The notes beneath the pieces are model-generated. The model made no database searches. It was not told the DNA's origin and worked only from the letters and a program-made list of their open reading frames with translations. A stretch of DNA of 64,000 bases from the NCBI GenBank assembly GCA_035235625.1, contig CP141148.1:38069057-38133056 (forward strand), read 5' to 3'. This document shows, piece after piece, positions 11,515 to 22,470 of the stretch. Source of the stretch: Saururus chinensis (taxonomy: Eukaryota > Streptophyta > Magnoliopsida > Piperales > Saururaceae). The number at the start of each line of letters is the position of its first letter. Within the stretch, counting starts at the first letter, position 1. The position numbers and the translations under genes are program-made.

Positions 11515-12390
11515 CATGCCTTTGCTGTTAAAGACTTGGGTCTCCTCCATCACTTCCTTAACATTGAGTTCACTACTACCCCAGATGACCTCTTTCTCTC
11601 CCAAGGACACTCGAGATATTCTCCAACGTGTCAACACGAACCATTGCAAACCTACCCCAACCCCTACCAGCTACAAACGGTCTCCCACTTCCCCCACTGA
11701 TCTCCTATTATTTGACTTGTCCCACTACAAGAACATAGTTGGTGCCCTCCAATTCCTCACCAATACCTGACCAGACACTGCCTACTCCGTGAACTACTTT
11801 TGCTAGCGTATGCATATCCCATCCATAGCCCACTATGTAACAGTCAAGCAAATTCTCTGGTACCGTCAGGGCACCATCTCTCATGGCATTCTCCTTCAAC
11901 CATGACCCTTCACACTCATTGCTTACTCAGACTCTAACTAGGCCGGTGACCCTCTTGACTGATGTTTCATAACCGGGTACTATTTCTTCATGGGTCCCAA
12001 CCTCATCATCTAAAAATCTATGGTTACTCGCTCATCCACCGAATCCGAGTACTTCTCTCTCTCATCCACTACCACAAAGAGTGTCTAGGTATCCATGATC
12101 CTCAAGTTCCTTAGCATCTCCCTCCTGCTACACCTAGCCTATGGTGCGACAACTAAGTTGTCATTTCTCTCACAGTCAATCTAGTCTTTCATGCTCACAC
12201 CAAATACATTGAGATTGATCATCATTATATTCGGAAGTAAGTTCTAACCGGTCACATGCATGTTCAACATAACCCTCCAAAAAATAACGTGCAAATATAT
12301 TCACTAAACCGCTTCTCATGGCTCAATTTCATACTCTCACTACTAAACTCATGACTCCTCACTTGCCCTGAGTTTGCAGGGATGTATTAA
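11515..12390 (+). pseudogene. Degenerate Ty1/Copia reverse transcriptase-RNase H fragment
   Basis: Across two frames the plus strand gives the end of a Copia reverse transcriptase and its RNase H. FAVKDLGLLHHFLNIEF is followed, after a shift, by DTRDILQRVN, then VGALQFLTNT, AYSVN, a remnant of the KQILWYRQGT region, AYSDSN-stop-AGD, and RSSTESEYFSL. At least five internal stops and one frameshift make it non-functional. Gag, protease, integrase and the 5' part of the reverse transcriptase are missing. Sequence to about 12545 may include a worn 3' LTR, but its ends are not clear. Confidence 0.8.
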
Positions 12391-13847
12391 CGACATGTAA
12401 TTTTCTATTTTTAACACATAATCTTTTTTCTCATAGCATGTAATCTATTATATTATTCTCATGTGATTTACCCTAGATCTGAGTTTTCCTTATATATTGT
12501 ACTACACCGTATTGTATGATATCAAATTTTCTTCTTAAACTATTCCTACATAAAGTAAAAAAGAAAAAGGAACAAGCTAAAGAAAAAGAACATGTAGTTT
12601 CTTTGGTCCTTGACTGTAAGTTGACTTTATTATATTAACTTATTATTGCAGCCTGCTCTCTCGCATCTTATACTTGGTCTATTGTTAATTTCCTTCTTCC
12701 CAGCACAAAAGTACACACACGCAAAAGAAAAAAAAAGTGGAAGATCTGGTTATGTAGTCTGGCTTCCCTTTTTTATATCATAGCTACTCTTTCTTCTTAC
12801 ACTTAATTTGATGAAGTTTCAGACATATGTACAAAGATCTTAAATAAATCAATAGGAGTACTGAATTGGCTTCACACCCCTGCGCGCGAGTATGTGACTC
12901 AGAAATTCTGCAGAAGAAAAAAAATGAACAAGTTCTGACATGACCAAGATGCAAGTAATTGCATAGATAGGCATCTGAAGGAAAGCAATAAAATTTTGGT
13001 TGAACCAGTTGGCAGAGGTAGGGAACTGGGGCCCTAGTACACCCTTATAACTTGCAAATAGAAGCCATGCTATTCTTTAGTAGGCCCCCACTAAGTTTCC
13101 ATTGATGAGGTTTGGTGTGAAGGAAGGACAGATACGTAGGAGTGCCATCAAGCCTATCTGTTCCGATAGAGGGCATCTGTTAGCTAATATACACAGTGGC
13201 AGAAAGATAGGTTGGTTGATCAATCGTTTTCTTCAATCTTGTGATACTGTTGCAAGCCTTGTAGTGACCATCCGCGTCCACAATGTCGACCAAGTGTGAA
13301 TCAAAAGACTGAGGGACTCTGGGGGCCTACTACCTCATCAGTGGCAATATCAGGATCATTATTAACTCCACTTGTGAACCGTGGATAATTAATTAAGGGC
13401 AAATTGCACTTAACCCGTGTAAATTAATTAAAGTATGGCCACAATGTACATAATCTCCATGTGTTGTGAACCACAAGAAGATGATGAAGAATAATGGTCC
13501 AGGTGACAAGAACATATCTTGGTTGATCTGTCGTTTTCTAGATCCATATCTAGTTTTTATTGTAATATGTGGTCGAGATTAGAAAAATGGTGTGCCCCAT
13601 TAAGCCCGTTAGGAAACAAATTTTGAGTTTTTTTATTTAAATATTCAATCCTCTCCTCTTGACGTGTGTTTACATATACATGAACATAACAAAGGTAGGA
13701 GAACCACAAATGAAGGGTAAATATGCCACTGAAAAGATGTGAAACCTGGTGGAGCTCTGATACAACACCAGCTCGCAGGCTCAGTATACGGTATAGACAA
13801 AACAATGATTGACCTACCTCTTGATACACATAATTTGTATATTACTC

Positions 13848-14189
13848 CCTCCATCCCATAAAGAATATCTAGATTTAGAAAAAAAAATTATGTCACTGTC
13901 TGACTTGCCCGATTTGTGCAATGAATTATTTTTTAATGAGCAATTTTTAAAAATAAAACTGGTACTTTTTGCCATATTTTAGTTGTGAGCCCCATTACTT
14001 TTTAAACTTATGCAATCGCGCCTGAGAATGAGTTCATATAAACCAAAACTAATTTACCCCCTAAATTACTTATATAATCACGTCAAAATTTAATAAAACA
14101 TAATACCTCAACTTACGCAAAAATGAATTCATATATAAACGGGTCTCTATTATAGACCTACCTCATAAATAAAAAACGATGGGAGGATG
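13848..14189. mobile_element. Stowaway-like MITE
   Basis: The left end reads CTCCCTCCATCCCATAA. The right end, read on the other strand, begins TCCTCCCATCGTTTTTTATT. The CTCCCTCC terminal motif and AT-rich non-coding interior fit Stowaway-type MITEs (Tc1/mariner group, TA target). The inverted repeats match imperfectly, so the ends are approximate. Confidence 0.5.
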
Positions 14190-14682
14190 ATTAACCGTCG
14201 GATCGTCGGCTATGCGCGGGAAATGCGTGTGCTCCGTTTCCTTTTTTGTGAATTGAAAGGCCTTTAGATTTCGTGTGGGACCCAGGTCAATGACAAAGCT
14301 CAGTTTGACTGGCTGCTGGGGGATTAAGGGCGGGCCCCACTACGTGGGATTGTAAGTCGACCAAGCCAGACGGTCAAAAAGTCAAGACGCAGTTGTCGGC
14401 AAGAAGCCGGTGAGGGCTGACACCGATGCGTGGCAGTTACCCAAAGTAGCTCTTTGACCGGGAGCTTAGGCCCAGTGTCAGTGGCCTTTATTTACCCCCA
14501 CCTTGCTTCGCGATCGCAAAATTATCCAATTGACAAGGAGGGAGGGTCCCACAGACAGCTCGAATAACGACAAAAGAGCCCCCCCATCAGGGGCGGAGAT
14601 AACGACCCAGATCAACCGGATAATAGCCACCCATATTAATTACCCTCCATAATATGCCAGGCTCTAATTCCCCTCCCCCCTT

Positions 14683-14891
14683 AGGTCGGATTTCGGTCTA
14701 CTATTGAAGAATTCATAAACTCAAATTTAACCTAAATCAAAATAGTTATTTAAGATTAAATTTAAAAAATCTAAGCCTAGAGTTCTATTAAAAATTTATA
14801 TTTATAATTTTAATAGGTCAAAAGTCGAATTGAATTACCTGAAACCCGAACTTAGGCCAAAAATAAAATAGTTATTTGAGTGGCATCCCTC
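14683..14891. repeat. Dispersed repeat related to the GGGTCGGG repeat at 59.9 kb
   Basis: It begins TAGGTCGGATTTCGG, contains AAATAGTTATTT, TTAATAGGTC and CCTGAAACCCGA, and ends TTTGAGTGGCATCCCT. The same order of landmarks and the ending GAGTGACATCCCT appear at about 59928-60202. Plant MITE-like repeats with ATGTCA...GGGTCGGG ends are common. No clean target duplication was found. Confidence 0.4.
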
Positions 14892-15231
14892 CCTCACATG
14901 TGGATCCCATTTATGTGATTCAACCAACCATCTCCCGTGAGTCAGACTTAAGCTCCATTTCCAAAATTGAGCATTCAATTATGCTGCTTGGTGTCGTTTT
15001 TAAAGCAAAACAAATGCGTCGTATAATGTGGCTCAAGCAAAGAAATACAGAGAAAAGCATGTGCTGGCGCTTAATTAGCAAATCCAGTGATGTAAATAGG
15101 CAGACCCACCCCCACCTTATTGCTGGGACACTTGACGCGCCATGCCCACGGCTTCAACGGCTATTTCTTCACCAATCTCACCACCCCGCTTCTCATTATC
15201 ACGCCCTGCCAGTCTCTGTCTCTGCTGCTAC

Positions 15232-15256
15232 CCTCCTCCTCCTCCTCCTCCTCCTC
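15232..15256 (+). repeat. (CCT)n microsatellite before the OSCA3.1-like gene
   Basis: Roughly eight CCT units lie about 100-125 bp upstream of the ATG, in CT-rich sequence typical of a plant 5' UTR. No TATA box could be chosen with confidence. Confidence 0.85.
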
Positions 15257-15355
15257 TATCTCTCATCATCTCTCTGGGAGTAGCTGGGAGACTGACTGGA
15301 GCTGCAGAAAGAGCTTGATTAGCTTGTTTGGGGGGGTGTATCAAGTGAAGAGAGG

Positions 15356-18300
15356 ATGGATTTCAGCTCCTTCCTCACGTCTCTCTGCACCTCATTCATC
15401 ATCTTCGTGGTGCTGATGCTGCTCTTCGCCTGGCTCTCCAGGAAGCCATCAAACCAGGTGATTTACTACCCCAACCGGATTTTGAAAGGTCTGGATCCAT
15501 GGGAAGGAAACAAGTCCAGGAACCCTTTTACTTGGATTGGTGAGGCCTTCAGATCCACCGAGGCTGACGTTATTGCAGCGTGTGGGGTTGACACTGCCGT
15601 CTACTTCGTCTTCCTTAGCTCTGGTATGGATTCTATTTTCTTGTATCATACAATAATTATGAACAAATACACAACTTAATGATGGCCTTCTTCTTTAGTC
15701 CTTGCTAAAATTCTAGGATTTCTACTTTTAGGGGTAGCTTGGCTTTGTTTTGGTTTCATCATCTCTGCTTTTGAACCCGGATCTAGTCTAAATTTTTAGG
15801 GAGGCGACGGGGTTGGGCGTTGAGAGAGCAATGGGAGTGCTTATTTGATTTTATTCTTTTGTTTCTTCCTTTTCTATTGTTATGATTTTGATTATACACC
15901 CATACACGAGATTCCTTTCATGTGCTAAGTTTGTCTGTTAGGTACTTTTTTCTGTCTATTTGCTTTCTGAACACTTATGCTCCTTGGGCCTCGGGAAATT
16001 CATGTGCATAGAACCGGTACCTCTCGATGTAATCTTCGTCTCAGGGAAATTCTTGCTCATAGAACTCTCGCTCTCAACAAAAAGTCCCCTTCCTTTACAA
16101 AACACATAAACCATCACAACAGTAATATGTGTTGAGATCTGGCATTTTTGCCCTGGGTATTTCGTACTTCATATAATAATATTAAGCTAAATCTCAACCG
16201 AATCATATACCCGCGCATAAACCAGAAATATCCAATCCTGGGTGTTTTCCATCTAAACATTGTTTATTCTCCTGAAAAGGGATTGGGTGTTGGTGTTCCT
16301 CATCTAATCAGTGTTTATTCTACTGAAAAGTCAAATCAGTGCTCATCCTGAACCAATTTGTACTAAGTAGCATACCTTACTGAATCCAAAAAACAAAGTA
16401 GCATGCCTTACATATATCCTTGGTGTTCCAGTCCTTGGGATATTGGTTATAGCCGGAGTCGTGCTGCTGCCGGTTCTGCTTCCCATTGCCTCAACTGACA
16501 AAGGCGTGAAACCTAAATCTCAAACTACCAGCAATGGGACCTTCTCTGAAGTTGAATATCTGGCTATGGGAAACATCACAGTAAGTCACATGTTGTTACC
16601 GGACTTGTTACCAAAAAAAATCTAGTCTCACATCTACTTATGTTGATGGTGGTGAATTTCAGGAGAAAAGTCCGAGGCTGTGGGCCTTCTTAGTCGCAGC
16701 GTATTGGGTCACTTTTGTTACGTACTACATCTTGTGGAGATCCTACAAGCATGTGTCTCAGCTTAGAGCGGCTGCTCTTGCCGCACCTGGACAGAAACCT
16801 GAGCAATCCACAATATTAGTTAGAGATATTCCCCCACCCCCTCAAGGACAAACACGAAAGGAGCAGGTCAACTCTTATTTTAGATCTCTTCATCCAGATA
16901 CCTTTTACAAATCACTGGTGATAACTGACAACAAAGAGGTAATTCATATTTCCAGTAATTACTTTACCTGTTCTGTTTTTACACAAGTTTTGTGTAGACA
17001 TCATGGTCCTGAATTACCAATAGCAATTCAGATCAAGAGAATAACTGCTGGCTTTAACTATTTTCTCAGGTTGACAAAATTTGGGAGGAGTTGAAAGCAT
17101 GCAAAAAGAAACTCGCCCATGCTGAAGCTGTATTCGCTGAATCAAAAACTTCAAAGAAACCTGAAGGTACAAAACCCACAAACCGAACTGGCTTCCTTGG
17201 CCTTGTTGGGAAGAAAGTAGATACCATAGATTACTGTAACGAGAAGATCAGAGAGCTGACTCCAAAATTAGAAGCAGAGCAGAAGATCACTTTGACAGAT
17301 AAACAGGTTGGAGCTGCACTGGTTTTCTTCAACAGCAAACCAGCCGCTATCTCAGCGGGTCAAACCCTCCATGCTCAGATTGTGGACACTTGGACAGTAA
17401 GAGAAGCTCCTGAACCCCGTCAATTGTTATGGAGCAACCTCTCAATCAAATTCTATCAAAGGCAGATCAGACAGTATGCAGTTTATGGTATCGTCTTTCT
17501 AACTGTGGTCTTCTACATGGTCCCCATTGGAATTATCTCTGCATTTACAACTTTGAAGAATCTTCAGAAGATGTTGTCATTTCTAAAGGTCATAATTGAC
17601 ATACCAGCAATTAAGACGGTGCTAGAAGCGTATCTCCCTCAGATTGCACTGATTGTATTTTTGGCCTTGTTGCCAAGTTTGCTCATGTTCCTGTCCAAGC
17701 TTGAAGGGATCCCTTCTCAAAGCCACGTCGTGAGAGCTACCTCAGGAAAATATTTTTACTTTATTGTATTCAATGTCTTTCTTGGGGTTACAATTGGAAG
17801 CACCCTGTTTAGTTCTTTCAAGACTATCCAGAAAAATCCCGACTCACTCGTGACAACGCTGGGCGAGAATGTACCCAAAAGTGCAACCTTTTTCATCACC
17901 TTTGTTGCACTCAAGTAAGATCTCCATTCCATTTGGGGAAGTTTTTCAGCCTGCTGTTCTTCTAGATTCTGAGCTAATCTTATATTTGATCATACAGGTT
18001 CTTCGTTGGCTATGGGCTTGAGCTGTCTCGATTGATACCTCTTCTTATTTACCATCTCAAAAAGAAGTTCCTCTGCAAAACAGAAGAGGAGCTAAGAGAA
18101 GCTTGGGCTCCAGGGGAACTAAGCTATCACACAAAGGTTCCCAATGACATGCTGATTGTCACAATTGCTCTCTGCTATTCTGTAATAGCTCCTCTTATTA
18201 TTCCATTTGGCGTTGCCTACTTTGGACTTGGATGGCTCATTCTTCGCAATCAGGTTTGTAAAAATCTCTTGGCACAGTAATAACCAGTCGGTATTTCAGC

Positions 18301-18781
18301 ATATTCACTGATACTAAGAACACAATTTTTGTTGTATTGAAAGTTGTAATACTAACAAACCAACATTTTTACGACCTTTCTGCTCTTCCAGGCACTGAAA
18401 GTTTATGTCCCTTCATACGAAAGCTATGGAAGAATGTGGCCTCACCTGCATACACGGATTGTGGCAGCTTTGTTTCTTTATCAACTAACGCTGATTGGCT
18501 ACTTTGGCGTCAAGAAATTCCCCTATGCCGTATTTCTAATACCCCTGCCTGTACTATCTATCATTTTTGCAGTTGTCTGCAGCAAGAAGTTCTACCTTTC
18601 ATTCGAGTACACTCCTTTGGAAGTAGTCACCCAAAACAAGGAAACACCAAACATGGAGTCTGTTTTTGCAGCTTATGTTCCCCCTTGCCTGAGCGCTTCT
18701 GATCTTGAGATCTACGAGGATCCTGAAGAGTTTGAAGATGCCAGATCAAAGATGCATTCAAGAGTGGGATCTTTTGCATAA
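15356..18781 (+). CDS. ERD4: OSCA3.1 / ERD4-like CSC1-family membrane channel (six exons)
   Basis: This is a member of the OSCA/CSC1 (DUF221) family of osmo- or mechanosensitive cation channels related to TMEM63, and closest from memory to Arabidopsis ERD4 (OSCA3.1). Exons are 15356-15623, 16432-16580, 16663-16938, 17070-17914, 17998-18253 and 18392-18781. All introns are GT-AG and frames stay open, giving 727 residues, close to the family length. Order: an N-terminal membrane helix (about 10-27), the YYPNRILKGLDPW segment (about 37-49), two more helices before residue 160, a cytosolic domain (about 175-355) containing ILVRDIPPPP and EAPEPRQLLW, then the multi-helix pore region (about 360-640) with EGIPSQSH and GKYFYF, and a short acidic tail. 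It converges with the PPR gene 366 bp downstream. No defect is seen. The ion selectivity of this clade is not evident from sequence. Confidence 0.93.
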
Positions 18782-19147
18782 GCATGCCACTCGTTTGACA
18801 CTGCACATAGACATTACAGGAAGCATTTTGTCAGTCTTTTATGTACTTTTGTAGTTTAAATATTAGAGAACAATATTGTGTTTCAAGATTCTTGTTAATA
18901 GTTTGTTGCAGAAAACATCTCGTTTGTGACAGATGAATATGTGGTGCCTGCAGTTATCTTGTAAAGTAAAACTGTTTTTTGCTTTTGTTCTACTCATGCA
19001 TATGGAATGCTACATACCTGGCTGCCATGGCTGTCATCTTCAATTCATTAGTCCAACTAATCTTCATTTAGAGGCCACCAGCAGATGATGACATGGATCA
19101 TAAATGAAAGGAGAAAATGGTCAGTTTCTGTCAATGCGAGGATTTGA
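18782..19147. other. Convergent intergenic spacer (3' UTRs)
   Basis: 366 bp between the stop codons of the OSCA3.1-like gene and the PPR gene. It should hold both 3' UTRs, which may overlap. No separate gene or repeat is visible. Confidence 0.7.
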
Positions 19148-21307
19148 TCAAAGAAATGTTCTCATTTCTGCTGATAACTGCCTCAGCACTGCTTGGATCT
19201 CTCCTAATTGAAAATGTGACCGATCACCTGCTACGAACAAATGAACCTTACTTCCCACTACTATCCAACTGCAGCCAGGACTCTTTCTCACGCCTCCCAT
19301 TTTCTGTATCCTCCTCATACTTTCCTCTTCCTTATGAAGACCAACTTCAGAATACATATTGGATAAGACCACATAGGGTGTTGCACTCTTTGGCTGTAAC
19401 TCAAGAAGGCGGTGAGCAACAATCTTTGCCAGGTCAAAATCCATATGTCTCTTGCTTGCACTTAGCAAAGCTCCCCATATAGCGGAGTGGGGTTCAAACG
19501 GCATTGAACTGATCATCACAGTTGCCTCCTTTAATCTTCCTGCCCTACCGAGGAGATCTACCATGCACACATAGTGGTCACGGCCTGGTTCAATATGACA
19601 AGTAGATTTCATCATGCTGAAATAATGCAATCCCTCCTCCACCAATCCCACATGCACACAAGCTGAGAGTACACCGAGGAACGTAACCTCGTTTGGTTTG
19701 CAGCCACCTGAGCTCATTTCTTCAAATAACTGTAAAGCCTCTTTTCCAAATCCATGTTGAGCAAAACCAGTGATCATGGAATTCATGGAAACCAGGTTGG
19801 GCACACTAATACTAGAGAAAACTTGATAAGCTATGTCCAAATTTCCACACTTTGCATACATGGAAACTAGTGAATTTTGTATAGAAAGATCAAACTCCAA
19901 AGTCAACTTCGCGACTTGAGCATGGATCTGAAGTCCTTGATTCAGAACTGCCAAGCCAGCTGAGGCACTGAGTAAACTGCTTAGAGTCAGAGGATTCGGC
20001 CGATGTCCTTCTCGAAGCATCCGAACAAACCACAAAATTGCTTCCTCATATAGCCCATTCTCCACAAATCCAGAAATAAGTGCTGTCCATGAGATGTCAT
20101 CCTTTTGTGGCATTTCTCCAAAAAGACTAACAGATTCTTCCATTCTTCCTCTTCTTGAAAACCCCACAATCATTGCAGTCCAGGAAACAACATCTCTTTT
20201 GGGCATCTTCTTGAAGAGCTCATAAGCCTTCTCCAGGTCGTTTTGTTGAACATAGCCTCCAAGGATCGAGTTCCAAGAAACTAAGTCTTTCCTGTTCATG
20301 AGATGAAACATCCTGTCAGCCTCAGTCATTAAACCCACTCTCGAGTACATGTTTATGATTGAATTACCTAAGAAGAGATCTGCTTCGAAACCCATTAGTA
20401 ACATTAATCCATGAATCTGGATTCCCTCTTTGGATCTCGTCAAATCAGTACAAGCATCACAAATAACAGTGAGGGTAGTAGAGTTGACCTTCACATCCTC
20501 CTCCATCCTCATCCTGGAGAACAAGACAAGCGCCTCACTCCACATTCCAGAATGCAAATACCCACCCAGCATAGACGTCCAAGACACTACATTTCTCTCT
20601 GGCATCCTCTCAAAAATATTACAAGCATCCGCAATCCTCCCCTTCTTGCAAAAACCATCTAAAATTGAGCTCCAAGACACTACATCTTTGCAGGACAGCG
20701 TCTCAAAAACCCGTACGGCATCTTCCAGCTCCCCCACCTTCAAATACCCATTAATTAGAATATTAGAAGCAACAGGCTCTCTTTCACTTTGCTGCATCAC
20801 CGAGTAAAGACTTTCAGCCTCCCTCATCATTCCAACACCAACATAACCGGTGATCATCGCACTATAAGAGATCTCATTCTTATGGGGCATTAAAGAAAAC
20901 AACTCCACCGCTTCCTCAATCCTGTAATATCGGATATAGGCAGTAATCATTGCATTCCAGGCGACAGTATTTCGTTCAGGCATTTCGTCGAACATCCTCC
21001 GTGCTTGGAGGAGTTCACCATTCTGCGCGTAGGCCGTCAGTAAAGCCGTCCAGGAGACTACTGATTTGAAGGGAAGACGGCGGAAGATGGATTCTGCTTC
21101 CTCAAGATTACCGTTCCGTCCACTTTCTGCAATTTTGGAGTTGCAGTAAACAAGAAATTGATCGGGGTACCCATGCTTGGGCAGTTTAAATTGGGATATG
21201 GTATCAGTTAACGGAACTGAGGAAGTGCAGAAGAAACCCACATAAGTAGACCGAGTAAGAATGTTAAAAGACAGCCTAAGCGTCTGAATGGGATTTGAAA
21301 GCACCAT
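19148..21307 (-). CDS. E-class pentatricopeptide repeat protein, At1g53600-like, mitochondrial
   Basis: PPR proteins bind organellar RNA one base per repeat. PLS/E-class members usually direct C-to-U editing or RNA processing. This intronless 719-residue gene has an N-terminus rich in Arg, Ser and Thr, consistent with an organellar presequence. Back-to-back PPR units run from about residue 55 to 600; units such as VVSWTALLTAYAQNGEL, TVAWNAMITAYIRYYRI and DVVSWTAMIVGFSRRGRM are clear. The end carries E and E+ type motifs (SATPYVVLSNMYSEVG, then VHLFVAGDRSH) with no DYW deaminase domain. It closely follows remembered Arabidopsis At1g53600 in length and repeat order. If it is an editing factor, it would need a partner DYW protein. 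The RNA target cannot be read without a PPR-code calculation. The frame is uninterrupted. Confidence 0.92.
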   Translation of the reverse strand: MVLSNPIQTLRLSFNILTRSTYVGFFCTSSVPLTDTISQFKLPKHGYPDQFLVYCNSKIAESGRNGNLEEAESIFRRLPFKSVVSWTALLTAYAQNGELLQARRMFDEMPERNTVAWNAMITAYIRYYRIEEAVELFSLMPHKNEISYSAMITGYVGVGMMREAESLYSVMQQSEREPVASNILINGYLKVGELEDAVRVFETLSCKDVVSWSSILDGFCKKGRIADACNIFERMPERNVVSWTSMLGGYLHSGMWSEALVLFSRMRMEEDVKVNSTTLTVICDACTDLTRSKEGIQIHGLMLLMGFEADLFLGNSIINMYSRVGLMTEADRMFHLMNRKDLVSWNSILGGYVQQNDLEKAYELFKKMPKRDVVSWTAMIVGFSRRGRMEESVSLFGEMPQKDDISWTALISGFVENGLYEEAILWFVRMLREGHRPNPLTLSSLLSASAGLAVLNQGLQIHAQVAKLTLEFDLSIQNSLVSMYAKCGNLDIAYQVFSSISVPNLVSMNSMITGFAQHGFGKEALQLFEEMSSGGCKPNEVTFLGVLSACVHVGLVEEGLHYFSMMKSTCHIEPGRDHYVCMVDLLGRAGRLKEATVMISSMPFEPHSAIWGALLSASKRHMDFDLAKIVAHRLLELQPKSATPYVVLSNMYSEVGLHKEEESMRRIQKMGGVRKSPGCSWIVVGSKVHLFVAGDRSHFQLGEIQAVLRQLSAEMRTFL

Positions 21308-21537
21308 GAATTTGGGAATCGATTTAGGTGAGCAAAGCTCTGTGCCACATGATTCATGGAGACGAGGATGGCGGGAGTCTGCCTGATGATCAACGACTAA
21401 AAACTACCAAATGAGGATGGGCATAGATGCGAGGAAATGGAGGCCCATCTCATCCGAGTTCCAACGGCCCAAAAGTCCTTTTCACATTTCAGCTCAACTG
21501 TCCAAAAGGCTCAGCTTCCTCATTTTTTTACCACGTC
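21308..21537. other. Upstream region of the PPR gene
   Basis: 230 bp of ordinary composition containing the presumed PPR promoter and 5' UTR. No TATA box stands out, as is common for PPR genes. Confidence 0.4.
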
Positions 21538-21967
21538 GCCGGAAGTGTTTTTTATGCTTTCCACTAATAATGAGCTTTACATGCATATGAGAGCCTTTCA
21601 TCTATGAGATCAATACTATATGTATTAATACACATTAGTATTAGTATTAATAAAGTGTGCATATGAGAGTCTTTCATCTATGAGATCAATGCTATATGTA
21701 TTAACACACATTAGTGTTAATGAAGTGCAACTCTTTCATTCTGTCTGCGTACTTTCTGCCGCTTCATTTGCATTGTGAAATGGTCAGCATGACAGTTTTT
21801 ACTAATCTCTTATTCGACACGTGTAAAATTTTGGCATTGTTCTAAGACCTGTGTCAGTGTTTTATAGATTGGTAGAAGTGTTTTTTATATTCTCCACTTA
21901 CCATGAGCTTTGCATAATGAATGCCTAAGAGCCATTTATCCCTAAGACAATTCACAATCTAGCGTAA
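21538..21967. repeat. Left part of a terminal-inverted-repeat element interrupted by the chromovirus
   Basis: GAAGTGTTTTTTAT followed by TTTCCACTAATAATGAGCTTT (about 21542-21578) recurs directly at about 21867-21908 (ending CTTACCATGAGCTTT). It also recurs inverted beyond the retrotransposon at about 27530-27587, whose complement reads GGAAGAGTTTTTAATG...ATCATGAGC. The arrangement fits a DNA element, or two nested ones, later split by the gypsy insertion. Transposon type and target duplications are unresolved. Confidence 0.4.
21583..21727. repeat. Tandem duplication, unit about 76 bp
   Basis: Unit 1 (21583-21658) and unit 2 (21659-21727) both start GCATATGAGAG and contain TTTCATCTATGAGATCAAT, then a palindromic TATGTATTAA-CACATTAGT block. 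Differences are a few substitutions and one short deletion in unit 2. Confidence 0.85.
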
Positions 21968-22412
21968 TGTCATAGACTTGGTCCGAACACTCTTATAAAT
22001 ATATTGTAAATACCTTTTAATGTTTTTCTTTATATTTTTATATATATTTTTTTACTTTTATGTAATCATACCTGTAGAGCCACTTTGACTATCATTCTAA
22101 TAATATTCAAAAATTTTCTTATGCTATATAGGGGGAAGGTAGTATTTATGTGGTTGGCTCATGTGTTTTGCACCCATTACTTTGTAAATGTGTTAATAGT
22201 GAATGCAATTAATTTTCATGCTTATGTTCATTTATTTATTTGCAATGTGTCACTCCCGTTCCCCCTACCTCTTGCTTTGTAAGGCCCTTCGCATGTGATC
22301 TGCGCAGCACCTTGCCAACAAGAACTCTTGTCACATTTGAAAGACTTACTTGCCGAGCATAAAGCCTTACAAGTGGCGCACGGTAACCTTTCCATCGAGT
22401 AGGACCGTGACA
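21968..22412 (+). repeat. 5' LTR of the chromovirus
   Basis: 445 bp starting TGTCATAG and ending CCGTGACA, followed by the primer binding site. It pairs with 26961-27404. Confidence 0.88.
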
Positions 22413-22470
22413 GTTGGTATCAAAGTCTTGGTTTAGGTGATCCCCCTTTGGTTTAATCAAACTTTGAAAT

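Larger units (their letters stand above)
12546..15231. other. Intergenic region upstream of the OSCA3.1-like gene
   Basis: No convincing gene was found. It holds a Stowaway-like MITE (13848-14189) and a dispersed repeat (about 14683-14891). An ACGTGGG element resembling an ABA-response core lies at 14342-14348, about 1 kb before the OSCA start, and several TTGAC/GTCAA W-box-like motifs lie at 14290-14460. ERD4 genes respond to dehydration, so the ACGTG motif fits, but such motifs also occur by chance. Confidence 0.45.

Noticed and set aside
22236..22460. Frames inside and across the 5' LTR of the chromovirus
   Set aside because: LTRs do not code here. A similar frame exists in the 3' LTR only because the LTRs are copies.
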